From Ramlibacter sp. (GTDB lineage: Bacteria; Pseudomonadota; Gammaproteobacteria; Burkholderiales; Burkholderiaceae_C): 35,787 nt of DNA. The stretch is taken from NCBI RefSeq assembly GCF_028292805.1, contig NZ_JAQGLS010000292.1:1-35787 (forward strand). Reading direction: 5' to 3'. Under the pieces are notes generated by a model. It was given only the letters and a program-made list of their open reading frames with translations, had not been told where the DNA came from and ran no database searches. Position 1 is the first letter of the stretch, and every line of letters starts with the position of its first letter. The position numbers and the translations under genes were made by a program. Of this stretch, positions 17,421 to 28,429 are shown one piece after another.

Positions 17421-19240
17421 AGCGTGATCTCCCCGCCCAGGGTCCAGCGCGCTGCCCAGGCCGGCCATTGCGAGGAGGGCGCATCCTGCGGCCAGCGATG
17501 GCTGAACACCGTGTTCGCCTCGACCGGGCCCAGGTGCTGGGCCGGCACCTCGATCGCATCCGGGCCGAGGTTCAGTTCCAGGCACAGCATCTGGCCGTCC
17601 GAGTAGCGCCATTGCACCGACAGGCCGCGCTCGCCGACGCGTTGCGCCGTGTGTCGCCCGGTCTGCAGCAGCGCCTGCCGCGGCGTGATGTGGGTCCGCC
17701 GCGCGGCCAGCGCCGCCTGCACCTGGTGCAGCCAGGCCTTGCCGGCAGCGCTGGCCGCGTGGGCACGGTTCGGGCGGCTGGCCTCGAAGGTGGCGACGCT
17801 GCACGGGTCGGGCAAATCGTGTGCCTCTTCGTGGCCGAACTCGCGGCGGCGGCCTTCGCGCACCGCTTGGCGCAGTTCGCCCTCCCAGTCGGCGAAATAC
17901 AGGAAGGGCTCGGGCGTGCCCCATTCCTCGCCCTGGAACAGCATCGGAATGGCGGGCGTGAGCAGCGCCAGCAGCGTCGGCAGCAGCGCTGCATCCGGCG
18001 GCACCAGCCGCACCAGCCGCTCGCCGCGCGCGCGGTTGCCGACCTGGTCGTGGTTGTGGGCGAAGTTGACCAGCGCCGACAGCACCTGTGGCGGCGCGGG
18101 CTTGACCTCCTCGCGGGCGCCGCCCGGCTTGCGCTTCGAACCTTCGAACACCATGCCGTGGGTGAAGCCGCGCGCCAGCAGGGTCAGGGGGTCGGCGCCG
18201 TAGTCGTGGTAGTAGCCCTGGGTCTCGCCCGTCATCGCCACGTGCAGCACGTGGTGGAAGTCGTCGTTCCACTGCGCGTCATAGCGACCCGGCGCGGGCG
18301 CGGCCGCCAGGTGTCGGTAGCCGTTGTGCTCGTTCTCCAGCACCAGGTGCACGTGCCGGCCATGGGTGGCGGCGCGCACGGCGCCGGACAGTTCCTCCAG
18401 GATGTGCGTTTCGCTGGTGTCGCTGATCGCATGCACGGCGTCCAGCCGCAGGCCGTCGAAGCGGTACTCCTGCAGCCAGAACAACGCGTTGTGGATGAAG
18501 AAGTCGCGCACCGGCCGGCTGTCCGGCCCGTCGAAGTTGATCGCCGCGCCCCACGGGCTGGTAGCCGTCTTGGAGAAGAAGCCGGGCGCATAGGCCGTCA
18601 GGTAGTTGCCGTCCGGACCGAAGTGGTTGTAGACCACGTCCAGAAACACCATCAGCCCGAGGCGGTGCGCCGCCTGGATGAAGCGCTTGAGCTCGTCGGG
18701 GGTGCCGTAGGCGGGGTGTGGCGCGAACGGCAGCACGCCGTCGTAACCCCAGCCGAAGCGGCCCGGAAAGGTCGCCAGGGGCATCAGTTCGACCGCGGTG
18801 ATGCCCACCTCGGCCAGTTCCTTGAGCCGCTCCATCGCCGCGGCCAGCGTGCCCTCGGGCGTGAAAGTGCCGACGTGCAGTTCATACAGCACGGCGTCGT
18901 GCCAGGGACGGCCGCGCCAGTCGGCGTCCCATTCGAACTGCTTGGGGTCGACCACCACGCTGGGCTCATGCGGTCCGGCCGGGTTCTGCCGCGCCGCCGG
19001 GTCGGGCACCAGCAGCTTGCCGTCGATGCACCACTGGTAGCCGCTACCGGCCGTGGCTTCGGGCACGGTGCACTCCCACCAGCCATCGGCATCGGCCTGG
19101 GCCGGGCGCAGCAGCGGCGTGCCGGCGGCGCCGGGATGGAACGCCAGTTCGGCGCGTTGCGCCGCGGGCGCCCAGAGGCGGAAGGTCACGCCGTCGGCGT
19201 GCAGCTGGGTGCCGAAAGGCATGACGTGTTGGCAACGCAC
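17417..19240 (-). CDS. treZ: Malto-oligosyltrehalose trehalohydrolase
   Basis: Releases free trehalose from the trehalosyl-ended glucan made by TreY. The 607-residue GH13 enzyme has an N-terminal beta domain (MPFGTQLHADGVTFRLWAPA) and a catalytic barrel with FGWGYDGVLPFAPHPAYGTP, LDVVYNHFGPDGNYL, GLRLDAVHAI (nucleophile near 267), LENEHNGYR (Glu near 302) and FAHNHDQVGNRARGER (near 397). I chose GTG 19240 because AGGAG lies eight bases upstream and homologs usually have a few residues before MPFG; ATG 19222 is the alternative. It sits five bases after the glgX stop and overlaps malQ/treY as GTGA, so the trehalose step is embedded in the glycogen operon. Confidence 0.95.
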   Translation of the reverse strand: MRCQHVMPFGTQLHADGVTFRLWAPAAQRAELAFHPGAAGTPLLRPAQADADGWWECTVPEATAGSGYQWCIDGKLLVPDPAARQNPAGPHEPSVVVDPKQFEWDADWRGRPWHDAVLYELHVGTFTPEGTLAAAMERLKELAEVGITAVELMPLATFPGRFGWGYDGVLPFAPHPAYGTPDELKRFIQAAHRLGLMVFLDVVYNHFGPDGNYLTAYAPGFFSKTATSPWGAAINFDGPDSRPVRDFFIHNALFWLQEYRFDGLRLDAVHAISDTSETHILEELSGAVRAATHGRHVHLVLENEHNGYRHLAAAPAPGRYDAQWNDDFHHVLHVAMTGETQGYYHDYGADPLTLLARGFTHGMVFEGSKRKPGGAREEVKPAPPQVLSALVNFAHNHDQVGNRARGERLVRLVPPDAALLPTLLALLTPAIPMLFQGEEWGTPEPFLYFADWEGELRQAVREGRRREFGHEEAHDLPDPCSVATFEASRPNRAHAASAAGKAWLHQVQAALAARRTHITPRQALLQTGRHTAQRVGERGLSVQWRYSDGQMLCLELNLGPDAIEVPAQHLGPVEANTVFSHRWPQDAPSSQWPAWAARWTLGGEITL

Positions 19241-19245
19241 GCTGG

Positions 19246-21420
19246 CTACTCCTGCGGCGCCTGCGTCAGCAGCGCCATTGAATGGGAAAGAAGTTCGAGT
19301 TTGCCCCCGCCCGCATGCAGCGACGCTTGCGGTTCGGAAAAATGGCCGCTGCCGGTGTCGATGCGCAAGGCCCAGTGGCCGTCGTGGCCCGGGACGCGCG
19401 GCAGCGTGAAGGTGGCGGCTTGGCCGGTGGCGTTGAACGCCAGCAGCACCGAGCGGCCGCAGGGCGTGCCGGCCGGCGCGAAGCGTGCGTCCAGCACGGC
19501 GGCGACGCTGAGTACGGCCGGGTTGGTCCATTCGTCCTCGAGCATCGGCAGGCCCCAGACGCTGTACCAGCCGACGTCGCGCCGGCCGTTGACATCGGGC
19601 ACGCCGCTGAGCCAGGCGTTGTGCCGCAGCACCGGCAGCTCCCGGCGCAAGCGCAGCAGCGCCTGGGTGAATCCCAGCAGCGGGTCGTCGCGGTGCCGGG
19701 TGCCCCAGTCGAACCAGCTGACCTCGTTGTCCTGGCAATAGGCATTGTTGTTGCCGCCCTGGGTGCGGCCCATCTCGTCGCCGCCCAGCAGCAGCGGCAC
19801 GCCGCGCGAGGCGAACAACGTGGTCAGGAAGTTGCGCTTTTGCCGCTCGCGCAAGGCACGGATCTCGGCCACCTCGGTCGGGCCTTCGGCGCCGCAGTTC
19901 CAGCTGCGGTTGTGGCTTTCGCCATCGCGGTTGTCCTCGGCGTTCGACTCGTTGTGCTTGTCGTTGTAGCTGACCAGGTCGTTGAGCGTGAAGCCGTCGT
20001 GCACGGTGATGATGTTGACGCTGGCGGCCGGGCCGCGGCGCGAGTGGCCGTAGACGTCGGCCGAGCCGCACAGCGCCGCGGCGAAGTCCGGCAGGCTGCC
20101 TTCGGTGCCGCGCCAGTAGTCGCGCACGCGGTCGCGGTATTGCCCGTTCCACTCGCCCCAGCCCTGGGGAAAGCCGCCCACCTGATAGCCGTGCGGCCCC
20201 AGGTCCCAGGGCTCGGCGATCAGCTTGACGCGCTTGAGCACCGGGTCTTGCGCCACCGCGGACAGGAACGGCCCGCGGTGGTCGAAGCCGCCGCTGGCGT
20301 TGCGCGCGACTGCCGGCGCCAGGTCGAAGCGGAAGCCGTCGACATGCATCTCCTCGACCCAATAGCGCAGGCTGTCCATCACCAGCCGCAGCATCGCCGG
20401 GTGGCTGGCGTTGAGTGTGTTGCCCGTGCCGGTGTGGTCCACGTAGTGCCGGTGGTCTTCCGTCAGGCGGTAGTAGCTGCGGTTGTCGATGCCCTTGAAG
20501 CACAGCGTGGGCCCCAGATGGTTGCCTTCGCAGCTGTGGTTGTAGGCGACGTCGAGGATCACCTCCAGCCCGGCGGCATGCAGCGCCTTGACCATGGCCC
20601 GGAACTCGTCGATGTCGTCGCCGGCCAGGTAGCGCGGATCCGGCGCGCAAAAGGCGATGGTGTTGTAGCCCCAGTAGTTGCCCAGTCCCAGGTCGACCAG
20701 CCGGCGCTCGTCGTTGAAGGCCTGCACCGGCAGCAGCTCCACCGCCGTCACGCCCAGCGCCAGCAGATGGCCGATGGCCGGCTCGGTGGCCAGCCCGGCG
20801 AAGGTGCCGCGCAGGTGCGCGGGCACCTGCGGCAATTGCTGGGTGAAGCCGCGCACGTGCACTTCGTAGAACACGCTGTCTTCCATCGACCTTGCGGGAT
20901 GCTGGTCGTCGCCCCAGTCGAAGGCCGACTCCACCACCACGCACTTGGCGGCCGTGACGGCGTTGTCGCTGGTGTCGGGCACCAGGTCGCGCCGCTCCTG
21001 CCCGAGCGGATAGGCGTACTGCCATTCAGCCCCGCGCAGCGGCCGGTCGAGCTTGCGCGCGTACGGATCGAGCAGCAGTTTGTGCGGGTTGCAGCGCCAG
21101 CCCAGGTGCGGGTCGTAAGGGCCGTAGACCCGCAGGCCGTAGCGGGCGCCGGGGCCGGCGCCCTCGACGAAGCCGTGCCAGATGTCCTCGGCCCGGCCGG
21201 GCAGGGCGATGCGGCGTTCCTCGCGGGTGCCGCTGGCGTCGAACAGGCAGACCTCGACCCGGTCGACGCCGCTGGCAAAGACGGCGAAATTGACGCCGCC
21301 TTCGCCGGGCGTGGCGCCCAAGGGCCACGCCCGGCCATGCCGGCAGCCCGCCGTCGGAGCCGGCGCGAGGGTGGGCGGGGCAGGGTGGGCGAGGGGTTTG
21401 CCGACGGCTTTCGCCGTCAT
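19246..21420 (-). CDS. glgX: Glycogen debranching enzyme GlgX
   Basis: GH13 isoamylase-type enzyme that hydrolyses alpha-1,6 branches of glycogen, here probably giving linear chains to TreY. The 724-residue protein has the CBM48-like N-terminus ([21 protein letters not shown]) and barrel motifs [40 protein letters not shown] (nucleophile near 365), LIAEPWD (near 402) and [19 protein letters not shown] (near 474), then [21 protein letters not shown]. coli GlgX is about 657 residues, so the length is usual for a slightly extended homolog. The ATG 21420 overlaps the glgC stop (ATGA). TreX-type debranching is the equivalent name in trehalose clusters. Confidence 0.95.
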   Translation of the reverse strand: MTAKAVGKPLAHPAPPTLAPAPTAGCRHGRAWPLGATPGEGGVNFAVFASGVDRVEVCLFDASGTREERRIALPGRAEDIWHGFVEGAGPGARYGLRVYGPYDPHLGWRCNPHKLLLDPYARKLDRPLRGAEWQYAYPLGQERRDLVPDTSDNAVTAAKCVVVESAFDWGDDQHPARSMEDSVFYEVHVRGFTQQLPQVPAHLRGTFAGLATEPAIGHLLALGVTAVELLPVQAFNDERRLVDLGLGNYWGYNTIAFCAPDPRYLAGDDIDEFRAMVKALHAAGLEVILDVAYNHSCEGNHLGPTLCFKGIDNRSYYRLTEDHRHYVDHTGTGNTLNASHPAMLRLVMDSLRYWVEEMHVDGFRFDLAPAVARNASGGFDHRGPFLSAVAQDPVLKRVKLIAEPWDLGPHGYQVGGFPQGWGEWNGQYRDRVRDYWRGTEGSLPDFAAALCGSADVYGHSRRGPAASVNIITVHDGFTLNDLVSYNDKHNESNAEDNRDGESHNRSWNCGAEGPTEVAEIRALRERQKRNFLTTLFASRGVPLLLGGDEMGRTQGGNNNAYCQDNEVSWFDWGTRHRDDPLLGFTQALLRLRRELPVLRHNAWLSGVPDVNGRRDVGWYSVWGLPMLEDEWTNPAVLSVAAVLDARFAPAGTPCGRSVLLAFNATGQAATFTLPRVPGHDGHWALRIDTGSGHFSEPQASLHAGGGKLELLSHSMALLTQAPQE

Positions 21421-22709
21421 GCAAGCACCTCCATGCGCGGGGCCTCGCCACTCGCCGTGGAGTCGCCGTGCGCGAGGTACGGCGATGGCGCGTTGCGCGG
21501 CGGGAAATGGCCTGCCGGCACGACCACGATGCCACTCTCGGTCACCGCGAAGCGCCGGCGATCCTGCGCCAGGTTCCAGCCGATCTGCTCGCCCGGCGGG
21601 ATGTCGTTGTCCTGGTCGATGATGCAGCGGCGCAACTGGGCGCCGCGGCCGATGCGCGAGCGCTCCATGACGATGCAGTGCTCCAGGCTGGCCTGCGGCT
21701 CCACCAGCACCGAGCGGCGCAGCATCGCGTGGTCGAGCGTGGCGCCGTCGACGATGCTGCCCGAGCCGACGATGGAGCGGTTGATCACGCCGTTTTCGAT
21801 CTGCGCCGACTCGGCCTGGTCGGGGCTGGCGTAGATCGGCCAGCGGCGATTGGTCATGCGGAACTTCGGCTGGGCGCCCAGCGTGTCGAAGTGGGCCTGG
21901 AAGTAGGCGTCGATGGTGCCGACGTCGCGCCAGTAGGCCTTCTCCTCGTAAGGCTCGGTGCCGGGAATTTCGTTGGTGGCGAAGTCGTAGGCCACCAGCC
22001 GGTGGCTTTTTACCATTGAGGGCAGGATGTGCTTGCCGAAGTCGGTGTCGCCGGTTTCGTGCATCTTGCGCAGCGCGGCCAGCAGCACGTCGGCGTTGAA
22101 GATGTAGTTGCCCATCGAAGCCAGCGCGTGCGTGCTGCTGCCCGGCATGGGTTGCGTGGCCTTGGGCTTTTCCTTGAAGTCGGTGATGCGGTGGTCGTCG
22201 TCGATCTCCACGATGCCGAACTGGTCGCTCTGGTCCAGCGCCACCGGGATCGTCGCCACGCTCGCATGGGCGTTGCTCCCGATGTGGAAGTCGATCATCT
22301 GCCGCACGTCCATGCGGTAGATGTGGTCGGCCCCGAACACGGCCACGATGTCGGGCTGGAAGCTCTCGATCAGGTGGATGTTCTGGTACACCGCATCGGC
22401 CGTGCCCTGGAACCACTCCGGCCCGTTGTGCATCTGCGGCGGCACCACCGTGATGAAGTGCTGCGGGATGAAGCGCGCCATGGTCCACGACTGCCGCACA
22501 TGCTCGATCAGCGACTGCGACTTGTACTGCACCAGCAGGTAGATCGAGTAGATCTCCGAGTTCACCAGGTTGGAGAGCACGAAGTCGACGATGCGATGCT
22601 TGCCGTTGAAGGGCACGGCCGGCTTGCACCGGTTGGCCGTCAGCGGATGCAGGCGCGAACCTTCACCACCGGCCATGACGAAGGCCAGGACGTTCTTATT
22701 GCCGGGCAT
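21417..22709 (-). CDS. glgC: Glucose-1-phosphate adenylyltransferase
   Basis: Makes ADP-glucose from glucose-1-phosphate and ATP, the committed step of bacterial glycogen synthesis. The protein begins [24 protein letters not shown] with the nucleotide-binding GGxGxRLxPLT loop, then [42 protein letters not shown] and [14 protein letters not shown], ending with the left-handed beta-helix repeat region. I prefer ATG 22709, which has GGAG six bases upstream, giving 430 residues; ATG 22721 is an in-frame alternative. The start overlaps the glgB 3' end by 14 bp. The family is allosterically regulated by glycolytic metabolites, but the effector cannot be read from the sequence. Confidence 0.95.
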   Translation of the reverse strand: MPGNKNVLAFVMAGGEGSRLHPLTANRCKPAVPFNGKHRIVDFVLSNLVNSEIYSIYLLVQYKSQSLIEHVRQSWTMARFIPQHFITVVPPQMHNGPEWFQGTADAVYQNIHLIESFQPDIVAVFGADHIYRMDVRQMIDFHIGSNAHASVATIPVALDQSDQFGIVEIDDDHRITDFKEKPKATQPMPGSSTHALASMGNYIFNADVLLAALRKMHETGDTDFGKHILPSMVKSHRLVAYDFATNEIPGTEPYEEKAYWRDVGTIDAYFQAHFDTLGAQPKFRMTNRRWPIYASPDQAESAQIENGVINRSIVGSGSIVDGATLDHAMLRRSVLVEPQASLEHCIVMERSRIGRGAQLRRCIIDQDNDIPPGEQIGWNLAQDRRRFAVTESGIVVVPAGHFPPRNAPSPYLAHGDSTASGEAPRMEVLA

Positions 22710-24639
22710 GGGGTTCTCCATGAAGGGATGCGGTCGTTGGAGTGGTCGGGAGCGAGAGGATCACCACGCCTAGCGGCGGCACGGTGAGGAGAGCGCTGGC
22801 GGGCCAGCCGCCCAGCGGATGGTCGGTGGCCTCCACCTGTCCGAGGTTGCCGACGCCGCTGCCGCCATAGATGGATGCGTCGCTGTTGAGAACCTCCTGC
22901 CAAGGCCCTTTCGCCGGCAGGCCGATGCGCAGCCCGAAACGCGGCTCTGGCGTCATGTTGCAGACCACTGCCACCGGTGCCTGGCCCTCGGCGCGCCGCA
23001 GGAAGCAGACGATGGTGCTTTCGTGCCGCTCGTTGGGCAGCCAGCTGAAGCCACGGGCGTCGAAGTCGGTGGCGTGCAGCGAGGACAGCCGCCGGTACAG
23101 CGCGTTCAGGTCGGACAGCCAGCGGGCCAGCCCGGCGTTCAGCGGCCGCGCCCACAGCTCCCAGTCGAGGACGCCTTCGTGGCTCCACTCGGCCAGCTGG
23201 CCGAACTCGCCGCCCATGAACAGCAGCTTCTTGCCCGGGTGGGTCCACATGTAGCCGAACAGGCTGCGCACGCCGGCGAACTTCTGCCATTCGTCGCCAG
23301 GCTGGCGCCCGAGCAGGCTGCCCTTGCCGTACACCACTTCATCGTGCGACAGGGGCAGCACGAAGTTCTCATGAAAGGCATAAACCGCCGAGAAGCGGAT
23401 GTCGTCGCCGTGCCAGTGGCGGTAGAAGTGCGGCCGCCCGGCGTAGCGCAGCGTGTCGTTCATCCAGCCCATGTTCCACTTCATGCCGAAGCCCAGCCCG
23501 CCGTCGTGGACGGGCCGCGTGACCGCTGGCCAAGCCGTCGATTCCTCGGCGATCACGTGCACGTCGGGAAAGCGCGCGTAGACCGCGGTGTTCAGGTCCT
23601 GCAGGAAGCGCACGGCGTCGTGGTTCTGGTTGCCGCCATGCTTGTTGGGAATCCACTCGCCCGGCTCGCGCGCGAAATCCAGGTACAGCATCGATGCCAC
23701 GGCATCCACGCGCAGCCCGTCGAAGTGGTACTTCTCCAGCCAGTACAGCGCGTTGCCGATCAGGAAGTCACGCACTTCGTAGCGGCCGTAGTTGAAGATC
23801 AGGCTGTTCCACTGCGGATGAAAGCCCAGGCGCGGATCGTCGTGCTCGTACAGCGCCGTGCCGTCAAAGCGCGCCAGCGCGTGCGCGTCGGCCGGGAAGT
23901 GCGAGGGCACCCAGTCCAGCAGCACGCCGATGCCGCGCTGGTGCAGCGTGTCGACGAACGCCATCAGGTCCTCGGGCGTGCCGTAGCGCGCGGTGGGGGC
24001 GAAGTAGCCGGTGATCTGGTAACCCCAGGAGCCGTAGAACGGATGCTCCGCCACCGGCATCAGCTCCACGTGGGTGAAGCCCAGGTTGTCGCAGTGGGTG
24101 GCCAGGCGCTGGGCGATGTCGCGGTAGTTCAGGAAGCCGCCGTCTTTCTCGCGCTGCCAGGAGCCCAGGTGCACCTCGTACACCGACATCGGCTGGTCGT
24201 GCGCCTGCCGCTGGCCGCGGCTGCCCATCCACTCCTGGTCGCTCCAGGCATGCTGCGGGTTCCAGATCTGCGAGGCCGTGCCGGGCGGGTGTTCCATGCG
24301 GAAGGCATAGGGGTCGGCCTTGTCGGTCCACTGGCCGTGCACGTTGTGGATGCGGAACTTGTAGCACTGGCCAGCGCGCGCGCCTTCGATGAAGCCGCTC
24401 CAGCGGCCGCTGCCGTCGTCCAGCCGGTGCAGGGCTTCGCTGCTCCAGTCGTTGAAGCTGCCGATGACGCCCACCGCGCGGGCGTTCGGCGCCCAGACGG
24501 TGAACCAGGTGCCGCGCTCCGCCGGATGCGCGCCCATGACTTCGAACTGGCGGTGGTGGTGGCTGGCATGGCGGCCTTCCGGCTGCGGCCGGGCAGGGCG
24601 ATGCGAGGCGGGTTCCGTCTCGGTCATTTGGGGCTTCAT
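22696..24639 (-). CDS. glgB: 1,4-alpha-glucan branching enzyme
   Basis: Introduces alpha-1,6 branches into glycogen. About 647 residues, with a CBM48-like domain ([20 protein letters not shown]) and the GH13 barrel: [47 protein letters not shown] (nucleophile near 310), [10 protein letters not shown] (near 362) and [16 protein letters not shown] (near 431). E. coli GlgB has 728 residues; this one lacks the extra N-terminal N1 domain, like many shorter GlgBs. The start is chosen at ATG 24639 ([10 protein letters not shown]); ATG 24627 is possible. It is the first gene of the six-gene operon running to glgA. Confidence 0.95.
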   Translation of the reverse strand: MKPQMTETEPASHRPARPQPEGRHASHHHRQFEVMGAHPAERGTWFTVWAPNARAVGVIGSFNDWSSEALHRLDDGSGRWSGFIEGARAGQCYKFRIHNVHGQWTDKADPYAFRMEHPPGTASQIWNPQHAWSDQEWMGSRGQRQAHDQPMSVYEVHLGSWQREKDGGFLNYRDIAQRLATHCDNLGFTHVELMPVAEHPFYGSWGYQITGYFAPTARYGTPEDLMAFVDTLHQRGIGVLLDWVPSHFPADAHALARFDGTALYEHDDPRLGFHPQWNSLIFNYGRYEVRDFLIGNALYWLEKYHFDGLRVDAVASMLYLDFAREPGEWIPNKHGGNQNHDAVRFLQDLNTAVYARFPDVHVIAEESTAWPAVTRPVHDGGLGFGMKWNMGWMNDTLRYAGRPHFYRHWHGDDIRFSAVYAFHENFVLPLSHDEVVYGKGSLLGRQPGDEWQKFAGVRSLFGYMWTHPGKKLLFMGGEFGQLAEWSHEGVLDWELWARPLNAGLARWLSDLNALYRRLSSLHATDFDARGFSWLPNERHESTIVCFLRRAEGQAPVAVVCNMTPEPRFGLRIGLPAKGPWQEVLNSDASIYGGSGVGNLGQVEATDHPLGGWPASALLTVPPLGVVILSLPTTPTTASLHGEPHARQ

Positions 24640-24855
24640 GGCCTGGGTCGTTGTATCGCCCCATTGTGGTCCGGCGCCCCACCCGGACCATGAAGGATCC
24701 GGCGACATGCGTCGTAGGTCCGCGCCTACAGGCGAACCAGACCTGTGCGTTCAGGCGCCTGCCCGCCAGACGACGTCGAGCTGGACCGACTCAGCGAGGG
24801 TGTGCGCCTGCTCGCACCTTGCGCGCTGGAGGATGCGCAGCCCGAGCTGCACAGC
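24640..24855 (-). promoter_or_regulatory. Control region upstream of the glg/tre operon
   Basis: This 216-bp stretch separates the livF 3' end from the glgB start and must contain the operon promoter. It holds the inverted repeat GGTCCGG...CCGGACC (24668-24674 and 24683-24689, 8-nt spacer) about 30-50 bp before glgB, which could be an operator or a leader hairpin. I see no clear consensus -35/-10 pair. Confidence 0.4.
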
Positions 24856-25561
24856 CTAAACGCCGAGGTACTGCTCGAGCAGCTGCGGCCGCGATCGCAG
24901 TTCGGCAGAGCTGCCCTGGAACACCACTTCGCCCTTGACCAGGATCACGTTGCGGTTGGTCACCTGCGTCACATGCTTCCAGTTCTTGTCGACGATCACG
25001 CTGGAGATGCCGCTGCCCGCGATCAGGCCGCAGATCCGCCAGATCTCGCGCGCGATCAGCGGGGCCAGCCCCTCGGTCGCCTCGTCGAGGATGAGCACGT
25101 CCGGGTTGGTCATCAGGGCGCGGCCGATGGTCAGCATCTGCTGCTCGCCGCCCGACAGTTGCTGGCCGCCGTGGCCCAGCCGTTCCTGCAGCCGCGGAAA
25201 AGTCTCCAGCACCCGCTCGTAGGTCCAGTCGCGCTGACCCTTGGTGCCGGGTCGCGCCGCCATCACCAGGTTTTCTTTGACGCTCAGGTTGCCGAAGATG
25301 CCGCGGCCTTCGGGCACATAGGCAACGCCAAGCTGCGCTACTTCATAGGGCGGCCGCCCGACCATGTCGCGGCCTTTGACCCGGACGCTGCCCCCGCGTG
25401 GCCGCACCAGGCCGACCAGGGTCTTGAGCAGGGTGCTCTTGCCCATGCCGTTGCGCCCCATCAGGCCGATGGTCTCGCCGCGCGCCACGTCGAAGTCGAC
25501 GCCGCGCAGGATGTGGCTGGCACCGTAGTACGTCTGCAGCGCGCGCGCTTCGATCAGGGCC

Positions 25562-25569
<8 letters not shown>
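24856..25569 (-). CDS. livF: ABC transporter ATP-binding protein, LivF type
   Basis: One of two ATPases of a branched-chain-amino-acid-type (HAAT) ABC importer. The 237-residue protein has Walker A GRNGMGKSTLLKTLVG, the LivF-typical VPEGRGIFGNLSVKENL, signature LSGGEQQMLTIGRAL and Walker B VLILDEATEGLAP. The start ATG 25569 overlaps the livG stop by 8 bp and matches the family N-terminus. Because benzoate-CoA ligase and boxR lie upstream in the same locus, the substrate is more likely benzoate or a related aromatic acid than an amino acid; this is inference from context. It is the last gene of the transporter operon. Confidence 0.94.
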
Positions 25570-26393
<824 letters not shown>

Positions 26394-26401
<8 letters not shown>

Positions 26402-27398
26402 GCGGCGTCTCCTTGCGGCGCAGCACGCGTTCCAGCATGCCGAGCAAACCACGCGGGGCGAAGGTGACGATCAGCACGATGAACAGGCCCGTCCACAGCT
26501 GCCAGTGCTTGCCGGCGTTGAAGCTGCCGATGGTGGGCAGGTCCTTGGCTTCGTGCAGCAGCATCTCGAAGGCGAAGGCGCCGACGATGGCGCCGGCGAA
26601 GTTGCCCATGCCGCCCAGGATCAGCATCATGATGGCGTGCGCGCTCATGTGGAACCCCATCAGCTCGGGGTTGATGAAGCCCGTCTGCGCGCCCCACAGG
26701 TAGCCGGCCAGCCCGGCCAGCGCGCCGGCTAGCGTGAAGGCGGCCAGCTTGTAGCCGAAGGTGCCAAAGCCCATCGCCCGCATGCGGTGCTCGTTGACGC
26801 GAATGCCGGCCAGGGCGCGGCCGAACGGGCTGAACAACAGCCGTCGCAGGAAGCAGTACACCAGCAGCATCACGGCCAGCGTGAAGTAGTAGAAGACGCG
26901 CTTGTCCTCCAGGTCGAACAGGCCGGCGTTCGGCTTGAAGTTGATGTACAGGCCGTCGGAGCCGCCCAGCGCCTTGTTGTCGAAGAACAGGAAGAACACC
27001 ATCTGCGCGAACGCCATGGTGACCATGATGAAGTAGATGCCATGGGTGCGGACCACGAAGAAGCCGATCACCAGCGCGGCCAGCCCGGAGCCGGCGACCG
27101 CCAGCGGCAAGGTCCACCACAGCGACACCGCCGCGTCCGGTGGCGTGACGAAGGCCAGCGCGTAGCCGGCCAGGCCGAAGTAGGCGGCATGGCCCAGCGA
27201 CACCAGGCCGGTGACGCCTTGGAGCAGGTCCAGGCTCATGGCGAAGATCGCCAGGATCATCATGCGCGCCACCATGGAAGCGTAAAACTCGGTGGCGACG
27301 AAGGGGAACACCAGTAGCGCCACCAGCGCCAGCGCCAGCCCGACCTGAAGCCCGCGCGGCAAGGTCTCCAGCCGGGAGGCGGTGGAGGTGGAGCTCAT
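26394..27398 (-). CDS. livM: Branched-chain-type ABC transporter permease, LivM type
   Basis: One of two inner-membrane permeases of the HAAT importer. The 334-residue protein has about nine hydrophobic segments and family blocks SLDLLQGVTGLVSLGHAAYFGLAGYA, RTHGIYFIMVTMAFAQM, SPFGRALAGIRVNEHRMRAMG (the EAA-like cytoplasmic loop contacting the ATPase) and LILGGMGNFAGAIVGAF. The start ATG 27398 (MSSTSTASRLETLPRG) matches the usual N-terminal cytoplasmic stretch. The stop overlaps livG. An 88-bp gap separates it from livH, which holds no gene. Confidence 0.94.
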
Positions 27399-27486
27399 GC
27401 GCCGCCGCCGGGCCGGCCCAAGTCGGCGAAGGCCCGCTCGGGGAACAGCGCGGTACACGAAACGACAAGCGTGGGGGCTACATTCG

Positions 27487-28350
27487 TCATTGCTTGAACA
27501 GTCCTTCCGGCTTCCACAGGAGAACGGCCGCCATCAGCATGTACACCAGCATGCCGGCCACCTGCGGCAGCAGCACCTTGCCGAAGGTGTCGACCAGGCC
27601 GACCAGCAAGGCGGCGATGAGGGCGCCGCGGACCGAGCCGATGCCGCCGATCACCACCACCACGAAGCACATGATCAGCACCTGCGAGCCCATGTTGGGG
27701 TAGACGCTGGAGATCGGCGAGGCGATCATGCCGGCGATGGTCGCCAGGCCCACGCCGAGGGCGAACACCACGGCGTGGATCAGCTTGATGTTGACGCCCA
27801 GCGACTCGGTCATGTCGCGGTTGAAGGCGCCGGCGCGAATCTTCATGCCCAGCCGGGTTTTCGAGATCAGCAGGTACAGGCCGAGGGCCAGCACGATGCA
27901 CACGCCCGACATGAACAGCCGGTAGACCGGGTAGGAGAGGTTGTCGGTCAAGGGGATGGAAGCCGAGAGCAGGGCGGGGATGGCCACGCCGTGGACATCG
28001 TCGCCCCACAGGATGGAGCGCATTTCCTCGAACATGTAGATCAGGCCGAAGGTGAGCAGCACCTGGTCGAGGTGGTCACGCTGGTAGAAATGGCGAAACA
28101 GCACGCGTTCCAGCACCAGTCCGAAGATGACCGACAGCACGGTGCCGAGCAGGATGGCCAGCACCAGGCTGCCGATGGTGCTGGAGAGCCACCACGCCAG
28201 GTAGGCGCCCAGCATGTAGAAGCTGCCGTGGGCGAGGTTGACCACGCCCATGATGCCGAAGATCAACGTCAGGCCGGCGGCCAGCATGAACAACAGCAGC
28301 CCGTACTGGACGCTGTTGAGGAGCTGGATGAGCAAGTTGGGGAGGTCCAT
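27487..28350 (-). CDS. livH: Branched-chain-type ABC transporter permease, LivH type
   Basis: Partner permease of LivM. The 287-residue, highly hydrophobic protein starts MDLPNLLIQLLNSVQYGLLLFMLAAGLTLIFGIMGVVNLAHG, the hallmark LivH N-terminus, and has the cytoplasmic loop TRLGMKIRAGAFNRDMTESLGVN plus VVVIGGIGSVRGALIAALLVG. Length is typical (about 290). No clear ribosome-binding site lies before ATG 28350; the mRNA just upstream folds into strong hairpins (28360-28389, 28405-28429), which may lower permease translation relative to the binding protein. Confidence 0.94.
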   Translation of the reverse strand: MDLPNLLIQLLNSVQYGLLLFMLAAGLTLIFGIMGVVNLAHGSFYMLGAYLAWWLSSTIGSLVLAILLGTVLSVIFGLVLERVLFRHFYQRDHLDQVLLTFGLIYMFEEMRSILWGDDVHGVAIPALLSASIPLTDNLSYPVYRLFMSGVCIVLALGLYLLISKTRLGMKIRAGAFNRDMTESLGVNIKLIHAVVFALGVGLATIAGMIASPISSVYPNMGSQVLIMCFVVVVIGGIGSVRGALIAALLVGLVDTFGKVLLPQVAGMLVYMLMAAVLLWKPEGLFKQ

Positions 28351-28359
28351 GGAGGCAGG

Positions 28360-28389
28360 GAGGGACTAGGGGCCAGGGCCTAGTCCCTC
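28360..28389 (-). terminator. 11-bp perfect inverted repeat before livH
   Basis: Arms GAGGGACTAGG (28360-28370) and CCTAGTCCCTC (28379-28389) with an 8-nt loop. It lies between livK and livH on the transcript and lacks a T-tract. It is likely an mRNA-processing or attenuation hairpin rather than a full terminator, since the permease genes follow. Confidence 0.55.
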
Positions 28390-28404
28390 GTCCCTAACCG
28401 CTGT

Positions 28405-28429
28405 GGGTTGACGCTTGCCGCGTCAACCC
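28405..28429 (-). terminator. 10-bp perfect hairpin at the livK stop codon
   Basis: Arms GGGTTGACGC (28405-28414) and GCGTCAACCC (28420-28429) with a 5-nt loop; the livK stop TGA lies inside one arm. No T-tract follows. Together with the neighbouring hairpin it could protect the livK message from 3' decay, a known way to make binding protein in excess of permease. Confidence 0.55.

Noticed and set aside
17421-18272. Upstream extension of the malQ/treY frame giving a protein of about 1963 residues
   Set aside because: This part lies inside treZ in another frame, is Arg/Ala/Pro-rich with no MalQ similarity, and GTG 17420 overlaps the treZ stop as expected for coupled genes.
17195-21834. Two very long plus-strand open frames antisense to treZ, glgX and glgC (17195-19741, 19282-21834)
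   Set aside because: No motifs, skewed composition and full overlap with well-supported minus-strand enzymes.
27395-28009. Minus-strand frame overlapping livH in another frame
   Set aside because: Arg/Gly/Pro-rich shadow of livH; the livH frame carries all family blocks.
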